DNA of 64,000 bases, taken from assembly GCF_012396365.1 (NCBI RefSeq), contig NZ_JAAXPG010000018.1, forward strand, positions 98,717 through 162,716. Direction: 5' to 3'. Origin of the DNA: Nocardiopsis alborubida. GTDB lineage: Bacteria > Actinomycetota > Actinomycetes > Streptosporangiales > Streptosporangiaceae. The notes below the pieces were generated by a model. The model did not search any database. It was not told the DNA's origin and saw only the letters and a program-made list of their open reading frames with translations. Positions 9,023 through 17,939 of this stretch are shown here, piece after piece. Made by a program: the position numbers and the translations under genes. Position 1 is the first letter of the stretch, and every line of letters begins with the position of its first letter.

Positions 9023-10696
9023 GTGCCCACCTTCGCGTCCCCGGACGCCCCCTTCTCCCTCTCCCGCCTGTTCGCGGCGGTCGCCGACGCCGTGCCCGAC
9101 CGGACCGCCCTGGTCGCCGGTCCCCGGCGGCTCACCTACCGCGCCCTGCGCGAGCGCTCGCAGCGGCTGGCCCGCCACCTGGTCGGCGCGGGCGTGCGCC
9201 CCGGAGAGCACGTCGCCGTCCTGGCGTTCAACCGCGCCGAGTGGGTGGAGTCCTTCCTGGGGATCCTGCGCGCGGGAGCGGTCCCGGTCAACGTCAACTA
9301 CCGCTACGTCGCGGGCGAACTGCGCCACGTCCTGTCCGACTCGCACGCGGTCGCGCTGATCGCGGAGGACTCGCTGGCCGGAGCGGTGGCCACGGTCCGC
9401 TCCGACCTGCCCCGGCTGCGCCACGTCCTGCTCGTCGCGGACGGCTCCGCGCGCGGGGCGCAGGGCCGCGACTACGAGGAGGCGCTGGCCTCGGCGCCCG
9501 ACGACGCGGTCCTGCCCCCGACCAGCGGCGAGGACCACTACCTGCTCTACACCGGGGGCACGACGGGCTACCCCAAGGGCGTGCTGTGGCGGCAGGCGGA
9601 CATCTTCCGCGCGGCCCTGGAGCGCCGCGCTCCGGGCACGCCCAGCGCCCGGACCCCGGAGGAGGTGGCCGAGCGCGCCATCCGCTGCTTCGAGCAGCGC
9701 ATGCTGGTCCTCGGCCCGCTCATGCACGCGGCCGGGCAGTGGAACGCGCTGAGCATGCTGCTGTGCGGCAAGCGCGTGGTGCTGTCCACCGACCGCAGCT
9801 TCCGTCCGGACCGGGTGCTGGAGACGGCGCACCGGGAGGGCGTGCACGTGCTCCAGCTGGTGGGCGACGCCATGGCCCGCCCGCTGGCCCGCCACCTGCT
9901 CACCGAACCGGGGCTGTGTCCGGACCTGGCCTCGATCCGCTCCGGCGGCACCCCGCTCACCCCGGCGGTGCGCGCGCTGTGGCACGCCTGGCGCGAGGAC
10001 GTGTCCCTCTCCGACGCCTACGGGGGATCGGAGACGGGCGTGTGCGGCTCGGCGACCGGCGCCGAACCGGCCGGTCCGCCCGAGGCCCCGGCCCGGGTCG
10101 GCCCCTCCGGCAGCCGCAGCTTCACCATGGGCGGCAGCATCGCGGTGCTGGACGCGTCCCTGCGCCCGCTGCCGCCGGGGTCGCGTGAGGTGGGGCGGAT
10201 CGCGCGCACCGGACGGATCCCGCTGGGCTACTACAACGACCCCCTGGCGACCGCACGCACCTTCCCCACCGACGCAGAGGGGCGCCGCTGGGCGCTGTCG
10301 GGCGACTTCGGGACGTGGGACGCGGACGGCTCGATCGCGCTGCTGGGACGCGGGAGCGCGGTGATCAACACCGCCGGGGAGAAGGTCTACCCCGAGGAGG
10401 TGGAGGCCGCGCTCAAGGCGCACCCCTCGGTGGAGGACGCCATCGTGGTGCCCTCGCCCGACGAGTACCTCGGACAGCGGGTGACAGCGCTGGTCTCACT
10501 GGCCGCGGACGCCCGCCTGGAGGAGTCCGAGCTGCGCGCGTACTGCCGTGTGCGGCTGGCGGGGTTCAAGGTTCCGCGCACCGTGCACTTCGTGGACCGG
10601 GTGCGGCGTACGGCGGTCGGCAAGCAGGACTACCGGTGGGCGGCGTCGGTCACCGGGACCGGGGCGTCCGCTCCGGCCGTCCCGAGCCTCCCCTGA
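9023..10696 (+). CDS. Acyl-CoA synthetase (AMP-forming, FadD-like)
   Basis: 557 residues from GTG 9023; GGGAGG lies 6 nt upstream, whereas an in-frame ATG at 8894 lacks a site and adds a low-complexity tail. Adenylate-forming (ANL) enzyme that activates a carboxylic acid as acyl-AMP then acyl-CoA. Motifs: YLLYTGGTTGYPKGVLW (P-loop A3), DAYGGSETG (A5), ALSGDFGTWDADG (A7), GRGSAVINTAGEKVYPEEVE (A8 hinge), and the A10 lysine in VRRTAVGKQDYRWA. The insertion after the P-loop (LERRAPGTPSARTPEEVAERAIR) resembles actinobacterial FadD19/FadD17-like ligases used for steroid or branched acyl chains, but substrate is uncertain. No obvious pathway partners next to it. Confidence 0.88.
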   Translation: MPTFASPDAPFSLSRLFAAVADAVPDRTALVAGPRRLTYRALRERSQRLARHLVGAGVRPGEHVAVLAFNRAEWVESFLGILRAGAVPVNVNYRYVAGELRHVLSDSHAVALIAEDSLAGAVATVRSDLPRLRHVLLVADGSARGAQGRDYEEALASAPDDAVLPPTSGEDHYLLYTGGTTGYPKGVLWRQADIFRAALERRAPGTPSARTPEEVAERAIRCFEQRMLVLGPLMHAAGQWNALSMLLCGKRVVLSTDRSFRPDRVLETAHREGVHVLQLVGDAMARPLARHLLTEPGLCPDLASIRSGGTPLTPAVRALWHAWREDVSLSDAYGGSETGVCGSATGAEPAGPPEAPARVGPSGSRSFTMGGSIAVLDASLRPLPPGSREVGRIARTGRIPLGYYNDPLATARTFPTDAEGRRWALSGDFGTWDADGSIALLGRGSAVINTAGEKVYPEEVEAALKAHPSVEDAIVVPSPDEYLGQRVTALVSLAADARLEESELRAYCRVRLAGFKVPRTVHFVDRVRRTAVGKQDYRWAASVTGTGASAPAVPSLP

Positions 10697-11148
10697 GCGT
10701 CGGCCCCGGCGCAGCTTCCGGAGCGGGGCGGGGCCGTGTCCGGGGCAAGCCTCGCAGCCGGACTCCCCGGTTCCGCGGTCCCCCGCTGCGGAACTCCGCA
10801 CCGGGGCGATACAGGACCCTTCATTTCGGGCACAGGGTCAATACGGACTTACCCAGCCGAAACAGGGGTTGCGCATGTTTCCGACCGCTCTCCACCCGCT
10901 CCGCCACCGCTAGACTGGCGTCGCCTGGTTCCAGGCCCCACGGTTTCCTCTCCCCCGCTCCGACCGGATCGCACACTTCCGGCCGGGGCCGCGACCGGTT
11001 CCACCGCGCACCGTTCGGGGCCGTGGAACGCGTGGACCACCTTTGACCCACCTCCCACCCGTGCACATGGTGCGCGTGCGGTGACACCACTAGGACGGAG
11101 GACGGCGCGCTTCCCCGGGTTCCGCCCGGAGCGCGTCCAAGAACCCAG
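10697..11148. other. Intergenic, promoter region of the DUF368-DedA operon
   Basis: 452 nt without a supportable gene. The part 10815-10920 is AT-richer; CGCTAGACTGG at about 10907-10917 carries a TAGACT element that could be the -10 of the DUF368 promoter, with no convincing -35. The ATG at 11149 has only a weak upstream GGAG. Confidence 0.4.
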
Positions 11149-12078
11149 ATGCCCAACTCAGTAGGCAGCTACATCTTCAACGCGGTGCGCGGCGGCGCCG
11201 TGGGCGCCTCGGAGGCCCTTCCCGGTATCAGCGGCGGCACGGTCGCCCTCATCGTCGGCCTCTACGACAAGCTCATCGGCGGCGCCGGCCACATGGTCAG
11301 CGGCCTCAGGCGCTACGTCACCGACGTCCCGCGCGGGCGCGGAAGGGAACGTGCCCAGGAGCAGTTCCGCCAGGTGGACTGGAGCGTGCTGATCCCCGCG
11401 CTCGTCGGCATGGTGGCCTTCCTCGGCATGGCGGCCGTGGTCCTCGCGCCGCTGGTCGAGACCCACACCCAGTACGCGTACGCGCTGTTCTTCGGCCTGG
11501 TCCTGGCCTGCCTGTGGATCCCCTACACCGGTGCGGGCCAGAAGTGGCGGGCCTGGCACTACCTCGTCGCCCTGGTCTTCGCCGCGGGCGCGTTCTTCCT
11601 CACCGGCCTGCCCGGCGCCAACCTGCCCACCCACCCGGTGGTCGTCTTCCTCGCCGCGGCGGTGGCCGTCTGCGCCCTGGTCCTTCCCGGGCTGTCCGGA
11701 TCCTTCATCCTGCTCACGCTGGGCCTGTACGAGCCCACGATCAGCGCGGTCGGGGACATGGACGTCGCCTACCTCTCGGTGTTCGCCCTCGGCATGCTCA
11801 CGGGCCTGTCGCTGTTCGTGAAGCTGCTCCAGTACCTGTTGGAGAACTTCCACCACATGACCCTGGTGGTCCTCACCGGCCTCATGGCCGGTTCGCTGCG
11901 CGCCCTGTGGCCGTGGCAGGACGAGGACCGCACGTTCCTGCCCCCCACCGACGTCCCCGTGACGGTGGTCCTGATGGCTGTCGGTTTCGCGATCGTGGCG
12001 GCGGCCATCGTCTGGGAAAGCCGTAAGCGCCGCCGGGTGGAGGAATCCGAGCACGGCCGGGTTCCCACCCACGTCTGA
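11149..12078 (+). CDS. DUF368 (PopT-type) membrane protein, putative undecaprenyl-phosphate translocase
   Basis: 309 residues, 8-9 hydrophobic segments. The two family hallmarks are present: EALPGISGGTVALIVGLYDKLI near the N-terminus and VLPGLSGSFILLTLGLYE at ~residues 180-200, forming the pseudo-repeated inverted halves of DUF368. Members of this family (PopT in Vibrio) were shown to recycle undecaprenyl phosphate, the lipid carrier for peptidoglycan and wall polymers, from outer to inner leaflet. The next gene, 19 nt downstream, encodes a DedA protein, the other family with that proposed activity, so the operon looks dedicated to carrier-lipid recycling (inference from family knowledge). 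Confidence 0.88.
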   Translation: MPNSVGSYIFNAVRGGAVGASEALPGISGGTVALIVGLYDKLIGGAGHMVSGLRRYVTDVPRGRGRERAQEQFRQVDWSVLIPALVGMVAFLGMAAVVLAPLVETHTQYAYALFFGLVLACLWIPYTGAGQKWRAWHYLVALVFAAGAFFLTGLPGANLPTHPVVVFLAAAVAVCALVLPGLSGSFILLTLGLYEPTISAVGDMDVAYLSVFALGMLTGLSLFVKLLQYLLENFHHMTLVVLTGLMAGSLRALWPWQDEDRTFLPPTDVPVTVVLMAVGFAIVAAAIVWESRKRRRVEESEHGRVPTHV

Positions 12079-12097
12079 GAACGAGGACGACAACCGC

Positions 12098-12793
12098 ATG
12101 ACGACGAACCTGCTGACGACCGCGACCTCGACGACGGACGTCGACGTCGCCCACGAGTACGAGGGATTCATCGGGTGGGTCCTGAGCCTGATGACGACCC
12201 TGGGCGAACCCGGTGTCGGCGTGGCGCTGTTCATCGAGACCTTCTTCCCGCCGATGCCCAGTGAGGCGGTCCTGCCCGGCGCCGGGTTCCTCGCCTACGC
12301 CGGGCACATGAACGTGTGGCTCGCCATCCTGTGGGCGACGATCGGCTGCCTGGTCGGCGCGTGGGGCTTCTACGCCATCGGCGCGCTCCTGGGCCGCGAC
12401 CGCACCGCCTGGCTGGTCGAGAAGACCCCGCTTCTGGAGATCGAGGACTTCTACAAGGCCGAGCGCTTCTTCACCCGCTTCGGCGGCCTCGCCGTCCTGC
12501 TGGGCCGGTGCGTGCCCCTGGTCCGCAGCTTCATCTCGGTGCCCGCCGGGATCGAGCGGATGCCCCTGTTCAAGTTCTCGCTGTACACGGTCATCGGCTC
12601 CGCGGTGTGGAACACGATCTGGATCGGCCTCGGCTACGTCTTCGGCCCGGCCATCGAGCCCGTCCTGGCCCGGTGGAGCGGCGTGATCAGCAACGTCGTG
12701 GTCGTGATCATCGGCCTGCTGGTGCTGTGGTTCATCCTGGCCCGCGTCTACAAGCGGACCAAGGCCCGCCGGGCCGAGGGCACCTCCGCCTGA
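12098..12793 (+). CDS. DedA family membrane protein (UptA-like)
   Basis: 231 residues, ATG 12098 with GAGGA upstream, 19 nt after the DUF368 stop. Family features: FIETFFPPMPSEAVLPGAGFLAYAG (re-entrant helix with conserved acidic residue E47-region and PSE), the GAWGFYAIGALLGRDRTAWL segment, and the F-x-x-x-R/GRCVPLVRSFISVPAG motif with conserved arginines. Terminal helix is followed by a basic tail (KRTKARRAEG). DedA proteins include UptA, an undecaprenyl-phosphate flippase, and others acting on phosphatidylethanolamine or in membrane-potential maintenance; here the DUF368 neighbour favours the carrier-lipid role. Confidence 0.9.
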   Translation: MTTNLLTTATSTTDVDVAHEYEGFIGWVLSLMTTLGEPGVGVALFIETFFPPMPSEAVLPGAGFLAYAGHMNVWLAILWATIGCLVGAWGFYAIGALLGRDRTAWLVEKTPLLEIEDFYKAERFFTRFGGLAVLLGRCVPLVRSFISVPAGIERMPLFKFSLYTVIGSAVWNTIWIGLGYVFGPAIEPVLARWSGVISNVVVVIIGLLVLWFILARVYKRTKARRAEGTSA

Positions 12794-12833
12794 GGTCCCT
12801 CCCCCCGGGGCGCCCTCCCCCGTGAACCCCTCC

Positions 12834-12865
12834 AGGGGTCCGCCCGCATCCCCGGGCGGACCCCT
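12834..12865 (+). terminator. Terminator of the DUF368-DedA operon
   Basis: Perfect 13-bp stem AGGGGTCCGCCCG / CGGGCGGACCCCT with a 6-nt loop, 41 nt after the DedA stop and upstream of the TPP riboswitch, followed by TCGG rather than a U-run. Confidence 0.8.
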
Positions 12866-12939
12866 TCGGCGTTCTGTGGATATCCTGCCCGGAACACACC
12901 GACAAGCACATACCGGCCGGGGCCGCCGACGCGGTCCCG

Positions 12940-13016
12940 GAGGCGCGGGGTGCCGGGACGCGTTCCCGGCTGAGAGCACACCCGTCGAACCTGCCCTAGT
13001 TAGCACTAGCGAAGGA
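12940..13016 (+). promoter_or_regulatory. TPP riboswitch (THI element)
   Basis: Conserved THI-box blocks occur in order: GGGGTGCC at ~12947, GGCTGAGAG at ~12968, ACCCGTCGAACCTG at ~12980, and a 3' TAGTTAGCACTAGCGAAGGAA ending at 13016. These match the pyrimidine- and pyrophosphate-sensing helices of the thiamine-pyrophosphate aptamer. The GAAGGA ribosome-binding site of thiD (13011-13016) is itself the 3' end of the aptamer, so ligand binding would hide it directly: translational control without a separate expression platform. The hairpin arm CCGGGA/TCCCGG (12953-12969) is the variable P3-type extension. Confidence 0.93.
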
Positions 13017-13021
13017 ACGCC

Positions 13022-13825
13022 ATGAGCGCGTACAACATCGTGTCCATCGCCGGCAGCGACCCCAGCGGGGGCGCGGGAGTCCAGGCCGACCTCAAGGCCT
13101 TCTCCGCGCACGGGACCTTCGGGATGACCGTGGTCACCGCGCTCACCGCCCAGTCCACGCGCGGCGTCACCGGGGTCCACCCGGTCCCGGCGCGGTTCGT
13201 CGCCCACCAGATGGACACCCTCTTCGCCGACGCCGCCGTGCACGCGGTCAAGGTGGGCATGCTGGGTACCTCGGAGGTCACCGAGGCCGTGGCCGAGGCG
13301 ATCGACCATCACGCGCTGCCGAACGTGGTGGTGGACCCGGTGATGGTCGCCAAGAGCGGGGACCGGCTGCTGGAGGCCTCGGCCGTCGACGCGCTGCGCA
13401 CCAAGCTCCTGCCCCGCGCGGACCTGGTCACCCCGAACCTGCCCGAGGCCGCCGACCTGCTGGAGGAGCCCGAGGCTACCGACCTGGCGTCGATGCGCGC
13501 CCAGGCCTGGCGGCTGCTGGAGCTCGGCCCGCGCCGGGTCCTGCTCAAGGGCGGCCACCTGGCCGGCGGGGAGAGCGTCGACGTCCTGGTCTCCCGGGAC
13601 GCCGACCCGGTCGAGTTCCGCGCCCCGAGGGTGGCCACCCGCAACACGCACGGCACCGGTTGCACGCTGTCCTCCTCGATCGCGGCCCTGCTGCCGCAGC
13701 GGCCGGACGTGGCCGCCGCGGTGGGCGGCGCCAAGGACTACCTGACCGAGGCCATCCGGCGCGCCGACGAGATCGACGCGGGCGGCGGACAGGGCCCTGT
13801 GCACCACTTCCACGCCTGGTGGTAG
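13022..13825 (+). CDS. thiD: Bifunctional hydroxymethylpyrimidine kinase/phosphomethylpyrimidine kinase
   Basis: 267 residues. Phosphorylates HMP and HMP-P to HMP-PP, the pyrimidine half of thiamine. Ribokinase-fold features: [19 protein letters not shown] at the N-terminus (substrate-binding GGAG loop), [39 protein letters not shown], and the catalytic anion-hole motif [15 protein letters not shown] with its aspartate position replaced, as usual in ThiD, by the GTGC cysteine loop. Directly under TPP riboswitch control. It is not followed by other thi genes; a terminator and a convergent gene come next, so the rest of the pathway must be elsewhere. Confidence 0.95.
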   Translation: MSAYNIVSIAGSDPSGGAGVQADLKAFSAHGTFGMTVVTALTAQSTRGVTGVHPVPARFVAHQMDTLFADAAVHAVKVGMLGTSEVTEAVAEAIDHHALPNVVVDPVMVAKSGDRLLEASAVDALRTKLLPRADLVTPNLPEAADLLEEPEATDLASMRAQAWRLLELGPRRVLLKGGHLAGGESVDVLVSRDADPVEFRAPRVATRNTHGTGCTLSSSIAALLPQRPDVAAAVGGAKDYLTEAIRRADEIDAGGGQGPVHHFHAWW

Positions 13826-13876
13826 CAGCGGCGTCACCGGACCCGTTGACCTGCGGGTCCATGATCAGCCGGAGAC

Positions 13877-13919
13877 GACGAGGAGGGGGACCGGCCCCGT
13901 GCCGGTCCCCCTCCTCGTC
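13877..13919. terminator. Bidirectional terminator between thiD and AGCS carrier
   Basis: Perfect 19-bp stem (13877-13895 paired with 13901-13919) around a 5-nt loop CCCGT. It sits between convergent stop codons at 13825 and 13945. Confidence 0.9.
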
Positions 13920-13944
13920 CCGTCCTCCCGCGGAGGCGGAGCTC

Positions 13945-15360
13945 CTACTTGGTCACGTCCTCCATGATCTTGTCCGGGTCCCTCCAGTCGGGGTGGGCGA
14001 AGAACTTGCGCGTCTCCGCCGCGATGACCGGGGACAGCAGCAGGAGTCCGATGAGGTTGGGCAGGGCCATCAGGCCGTTGGCGATGTCGCTGAACAGCCA
14101 GACCGAGTCCAGGCTGGCGACCGCGCCCACGTAGATGACGGCGATGAACACCAGGCGGTAGGGCAGGACCAGGCGGCGGCCGCCCAGGAACACCATGCAG
14201 CGCTCGCCGTAGTAGGCCCATCCGAGCAGGGTGGTGAAGGCGAACACGGCCACCGCGACGGCCACGATGACGGCACCGGCCGGAGCGAGCGCGGGGCTGA
14301 TCGACCCCAGGCCCGTGGAGATCGCGTTGCTGGTCATCAGCGAGCCGTCCCCGTCACCGCTGGTCCAGACGCCGGTGGTGATGATGACCAGGCAGGTCAT
14401 GGTGACCACGATGATGGTGTCGATGAAGGTCTGGGTCATCGAGACCATGGCCTGTCGGACCGGCTGGTTGGTCTTGGCGGCGGCGGCGGCGATGGCCCCG
14501 GTGCCCAGGCCCGACTCGTTGGAGAAGATGCCGCGGGCGAAGCCCTGCTGGATGGCGAGCATGATGCCCGCCCCGGCGAAGCCGCCCGTGGCCGCGGTGC
14601 CGGTGAAGGCGTCGGTCACCACAAGCTGGAGCGCGGGGAGGATCGCGGCCCAGTTGACGGCCAGGATGACCAGGCAGACACCCACGTAGCCGATGATCAT
14701 GATCGGCACGAGGCCGGAGGCGACGCGGCCGATGCTCTTGATGCCGCCGAGGATGACGGCGCCCGCGAGGACCACGAGTGCCAGGCCCACCATCCACGTG
14801 TCCAGCGGAGTGACGCTGGTGATCTGCTGCGCGACGGCGTTGGCCTGGGTGCCGTTGCCGATACCGAAGGCGGCGATGGCGCCGAAGACCGCGAAGGCGA
14901 CGCCCAGGGTGGTGCCCAGGCCGCCGCGGATCCCGTACTTGAGGTAGTACATCGGGCCGCCGCTCTGCTCGCCCTTGGCGTCGGTGCGGCGGAACTTCAC
15001 GCCCAGGAGGGCCTCGCTGTACTTGGTGGCCATGCCGAGGAAGCCGACGACCCACATCCAGAACAGCGCACCGGGGCCGCCGACGCCGATGGCGAGCGCG
15101 GCACCGGCGATGTTGCCGACGCCGACGGTGGCGGCCAGTGCCGTGCTCAGCGCCTGGTAGTGAGAGATGTCGCCCTCGACGGAGTCGTCCTCCTTGCGCC
15201 GGACGACGGCGAGCCACAGCGCGTGCGGCAGCCGGAGGAGCTGGAGCAGGCGGAGTCGGATCGTGAGGAACAGGCCGACACCGAACAGCAGCGGAATGAG
15301 GACGAAGGGCCCCCAGATGATGCTGCTGACGATGCCAGCCATTTCGAGGAGCTGGTCCAC
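13945..15360 (-). CDS. Alanine/glycine:cation symporter (AGCS family)
   Basis: 471 residues with about 11 membrane segments. Sodium-coupled importer of small neutral amino acids at the cytoplasmic membrane. Family signatures: ALAATVGVGNIAGAALAIGVGGPGALFWMWVVGFLGMATKYSEALLGVKFR, IQQGFARGIFSNESGLGTGAIAAAAAKTNQP and FTTLLGWAYYGERC. I chose GTG 15360 because GGGAG is 7 nt upstream; an in-frame frame reaching 15798 adds only Arg/Pro-rich sequence. The C-terminal tail RKFFAHPDWRDPDKIMEDVTK is cytosolic. Monocistronic, convergent with thiD and sharing its terminator. Confidence 0.93.
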   Translation of the reverse strand: MDQLLEMAGIVSSIIWGPFVLIPLLFGVGLFLTIRLRLLQLLRLPHALWLAVVRRKEDDSVEGDISHYQALSTALAATVGVGNIAGAALAIGVGGPGALFWMWVVGFLGMATKYSEALLGVKFRRTDAKGEQSGGPMYYLKYGIRGGLGTTLGVAFAVFGAIAAFGIGNGTQANAVAQQITSVTPLDTWMVGLALVVLAGAVILGGIKSIGRVASGLVPIMIIGYVGVCLVILAVNWAAILPALQLVVTDAFTGTAATGGFAGAGIMLAIQQGFARGIFSNESGLGTGAIAAAAAKTNQPVRQAMVSMTQTFIDTIIVVTMTCLVIITTGVWTSGDGDGSLMTSNAISTGLGSISPALAPAGAVIVAVAVAVFAFTTLLGWAYYGERCMVFLGGRRLVLPYRLVFIAVIYVGAVASLDSVWLFSDIANGLMALPNLIGLLLLSPVIAAETRKFFAHPDWRDPDKIMEDVTK

Positions 15361-15838
15361 AGGGGATCTCCCTATCGGTGAGTGGTGGAGGCGGGGGGTC
15401 GCCGGTACCGGAGTACGGGGGATCCGACGCCCTCGCGATCGCTTCGGCACTGGTGGAGGCCCGCGATACCGGCAAAGAATTGCATCGACGCGTAACAAAC
15501 ACATCACACGTGTTCCACATGCCGGTTTCTTCGGGAACTTCCGGTTTCCCTTCCGCGTACCCCCGGCTACGGGCGGTGTTCTCCGGCGAGGCTCGCGCTC
15601 CCGGCGGGGGCCGGGGAGGGGGCTTCGCCCGGACGGCGGCACACCAGCTGGAGCCGGTGCGGCCCACGCGGAACACGGCCCGGCTCGGAACGCGGTCCGG
15701 TGCGGCCGTACGGACGGCGGGCCGGTACGACCGCTGTGGGCCCGGCACGACCGCGGCGGGCTCCGGGGCTCCGTGTCCCGGGCGAGCGCGACCGGCACGG
15801 GCGGGAAGGCCCCGGCCGGTACGGACGGCGCCGGGGTC
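15361..15838. promoter_or_regulatory. Intergenic region with AGCS promoter
   Basis: 478 nt with no gene I can support. An AT-rich core at 15470-15540 contains CACATCACACGTGTTCCACATG, whose centre ACACGTGT is palindromic, and is the best candidate for the AGCS promoter/operator. The remainder up to the DUF6457 stop is extremely GC-rich and shows nothing. Confidence 0.4.
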
Positions 15839-16093
15839 CTAGGTGCGGTCCTCCTCGTCGGCCTGGGCCAGGGCGAGTCTGCTGAGGGCCGCCGCGGCCT
15901 CGTCGGGGTCCGCGCCCTGTCCCACCGCCACGCCCAGGAGGTAGGTGGTGAGGGGCGCGGCGGGCCGGGCCACGGAGTGGGCGGCGTCCCGGGCGAGGTC
16001 GAGCACCCGGTCGACGTCCTCCTTGCGGAGCGGTTCGGTACCGGTCAGGCCCAGTTCGCTTCGAACCGCTTCGGCCCATTCCACGAGGGTCAC
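15839..16093 (-). CDS. DUF6457 domain protein
   Basis: 84 residues from GTG 16093, with AAGGAG 7 nt upstream. Sequence VTLVEWAEAVRSELGLTGTEPLRKEDVDRVL ... SVARPAAPLTTYLLGVAVGQG ... AAALSRLALAQADEE matches the short all-helical DUF6457 family of actinobacteria, often found beside or fused to MobA-like nucleotidyltransferases and formate-dehydrogenase accessory genes. No molybdenum genes are visible here, so the functional link is untested. A far longer reading frame runs upstream in this frame over the mannosyltransferase gene and is an artefact of GC content. Confidence 0.72.
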   Translation of the reverse strand: MTLVEWAEAVRSELGLTGTEPLRKEDVDRVLDLARDAAHSVARPAAPLTTYLLGVAVGQGADPDEAAAALSRLALAQADEEDRT

Positions 16094-16327
16094 CGCATGA
16101 CTCCTTAGAGCAATATATTGGCTACATTCAGCAATCATATCCACCGGGGGGTCACCCGGCGGACACACGGGCACACGGGCGCGGTCACCGACCGCTCGAA
16201 CTGCCCACGCCTGGTCTTCGGGCGCGGTTCCCCCGCCCCCAAACCGAGGTTCACCCCACGAGCCTAGCGTCGGAGGCAGCCGTCCCCGGCGTAGGCAGCC
16301 GTTCCCCCGGCGTTGGGAGCCACCCGC
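16094..16327. promoter_or_regulatory. Divergent promoter region DUF6457 / mannosyltransferase
   Basis: Contains the AT-rich block 16105-16142 (CAATATATTG perfect 10-bp palindrome at about 16110-16119, then ATTCAGCAATCATAT), unusual for this GC background and only ~15 nt from the DUF6457 start. It is a likely promoter/operator of the leftward gene. Confidence 0.45.
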
Positions 16328-17701
16328 ATGTCCCCGACCGACCGTACGTCTCCGGCCACTCGCACGTCCCCGGCCGCTCACCCGCCCTCGGCCACACGTG
16401 TCGCGCCCCCGGCGCCTCCGGCCGTTCCCCGGCCCGCGAACGACCACGTGTCCACGACCGCTCGCGTTCCCGCTGCCGGGCACGGCGCTCCGGCGGCCCG
16501 CACGCCCTCGCCCGACCGCGTCCCCCCGTCCGACGCCCGCGGCCCGCTGCGCGTGGCGATCGTGACGGAATCCTTCCTCCCCCAGGTCAACGGGGTGACC
16601 AACTCCGTGTGCCGGGTCGCCGACCTGCTGGCCGCGCGCGGCCACGAGGCCCTGGTGCTGGCTCCCGGCACCGGCCCCTCCTCCTACGCGGGCTTCCCGG
16701 TGGTCCGGCTGCCCTCCGTGCCGCTGCCGTTCTACCGCGACTTCTCCGTGGGGCTGCCCGCCCGGCGCGTGATGACCGCCGCGATCCGCGCCTTCTCCCC
16801 CGACGTGCTGCACCTGGCCTCCCCCGCCCTGCTCGGGGCGGCGGCCGTGGAGACCGCCCGGCGCTGGGCGCTGCCGACCGTGGCGGTGTTCCAGACCGAC
16901 CTTCCCGGCTTCGCCGGGCGCTACCGCCTGCCCGGCGGGGACACCCTGTGGTCGCTGCTGCGGCGCACGCACGCCGCGGTGGACCGGACGCTGGCGCCGT
17001 CCTCGGCCACCATGGAGGCACTGTCCGCGCGGGGGTTCCCCCGGCTGGACCTGTGGCGCCGCGGGGTCGACGCCCAGCGCTTCTCCCCCGTGCACCGCGA
17101 CGAGGAGCTGCGGCGCAGGATCGCTCCGGGCGGGGAGACGATCGTGGGCTACGTGGGGCGGCTGGCCAGGGACAAGCGGGTGGAGATGCTGGAACACGTG
17201 TCCCGCCTGCGCGGGATCAGGCTGGTCGTGGTGGGGGACGGCCCCGAGCAGGCGCGTCTGCGCAGGCGCCTGCCCGACGCGGTGTTCACCGGGCAGCGCA
17301 CCGGCGGCGACCTGTCGCGTCTGTACGCGTCCATGGACGTGTTCGTGCACACCGGGGCGGACGAGACGTTCTGCCAGGCCGTCCAGGAGGCGCTGGCCTC
17401 CGGGGTGCCGGTGGTGGCCCCCGCCTCGGGCGGACCGCTGGACCTGGTGGTACCCGAACACAACGGGCTGCTGTACGCCCCGGACTCGGTGCGCGAGCTG
17501 CGGGTGGCGGTGGGCCGGCTGGCCCACAACCGCCAGGTGCGGGAGCGGATGGCGCGGGGCGCCCGGCCCTCGGTGGAGCACCGTACGTGGGAGGCGGTCG
17601 GTGAGCAGCTGCTCGACCACTACCGGTCGGTGATCGCCTCCAGCGCGGAGCTGGCCGCGCGCGAGGCGGGGGTGGGAGGCGCTCCGTCCGGCCTGGGGTG
17701 A
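16328..17701 (+). CDS. GT4 glycosyltransferase, PimB/MgtA-like alpha-mannosyltransferase
   Basis: 457 residues from ATG 16328 (GGGAG 8 nt upstream; an in-frame TTG at 16313 is less likely). Residues 1-~72 are a Pro/Ser/Thr/Ala-rich disordered extension; the GT-B glycosyltransferase follows: VAIVTESFLPQVNGVTNSVCRVADLL (donor-domain start with GVT), VVRLPSVPLPFYRDFSVGLP, GYVGRLARDKRVEML, and the GT4 EX7E-type motif in FVHTGADETFCQAVQEALASGVPVVAP. This arrangement is typical of GDP-mannose-dependent mannosyltransferases acting on phosphatidylinositol or glycolipid acceptors at the inner membrane face. Acceptor is inferred, not shown. The disordered N-terminal tail is longer than usual. Confidence 0.85.
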   Translation: MSPTDRTSPATRTSPAAHPPSATRVAPPAPPAVPRPANDHVSTTARVPAAGHGAPAARTPSPDRVPPSDARGPLRVAIVTESFLPQVNGVTNSVCRVADLLAARGHEALVLAPGTGPSSYAGFPVVRLPSVPLPFYRDFSVGLPARRVMTAAIRAFSPDVLHLASPALLGAAAVETARRWALPTVAVFQTDLPGFAGRYRLPGGDTLWSLLRRTHAAVDRTLAPSSATMEALSARGFPRLDLWRRGVDAQRFSPVHRDEELRRRIAPGGETIVGYVGRLARDKRVEMLEHVSRLRGIRLVVVGDGPEQARLRRRLPDAVFTGQRTGGDLSRLYASMDVFVHTGADETFCQAVQEALASGVPVVAPASGGPLDLVVPEHNGLLYAPDSVRELRVAVGRLAHNRQVRERMARGARPSVEHRTWEAVGEQLLDHYRSVIASSAELAAREAGVGGAPSGLG

Positions 17702-17849
17702 GCGCCCGGGCGGCGGCCGTACCGGACGAGGGTCCGGTGGGACTCGGAGCCGGGACGGGAACGTGTCGCCGAAGCGGGGGCGAGCCGCCGGTGGCGGGGA
17801 GTCTGCCGCCGAGGGGCCCGGGCGTCGCGCCCCACGGGACCGGACAGGG

Positions 17850-17930
17850 ATCCGGCCTCCCCCGGAAGGAGCGGCCGGGGGAGGCCGGATGACGGTGCGT
17901 CCGCCCCGCCCCCTTACACGGGGCGGACGC
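17850..17930. terminator. Double hairpin terminator between convergent genes
   Basis: Two consecutive perfect stems: 17850-17865 with 17875-17890 (16 bp) and 17897-17908 with 17919-17930 (12 bp). They separate the mannosyltransferase (stop 17701) from the leftward aminotransferase (stop 17940). Confidence 0.85.
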
Positions 17931-17939
17931 CGGAACCGG

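Noticed and set aside
15361..15798. N-terminal extension of the AGCS carrier
   Set aside because: Arg/Pro-rich, crosses the AT-rich promoter zone; GTG 15360 with GGGAG is a better start.
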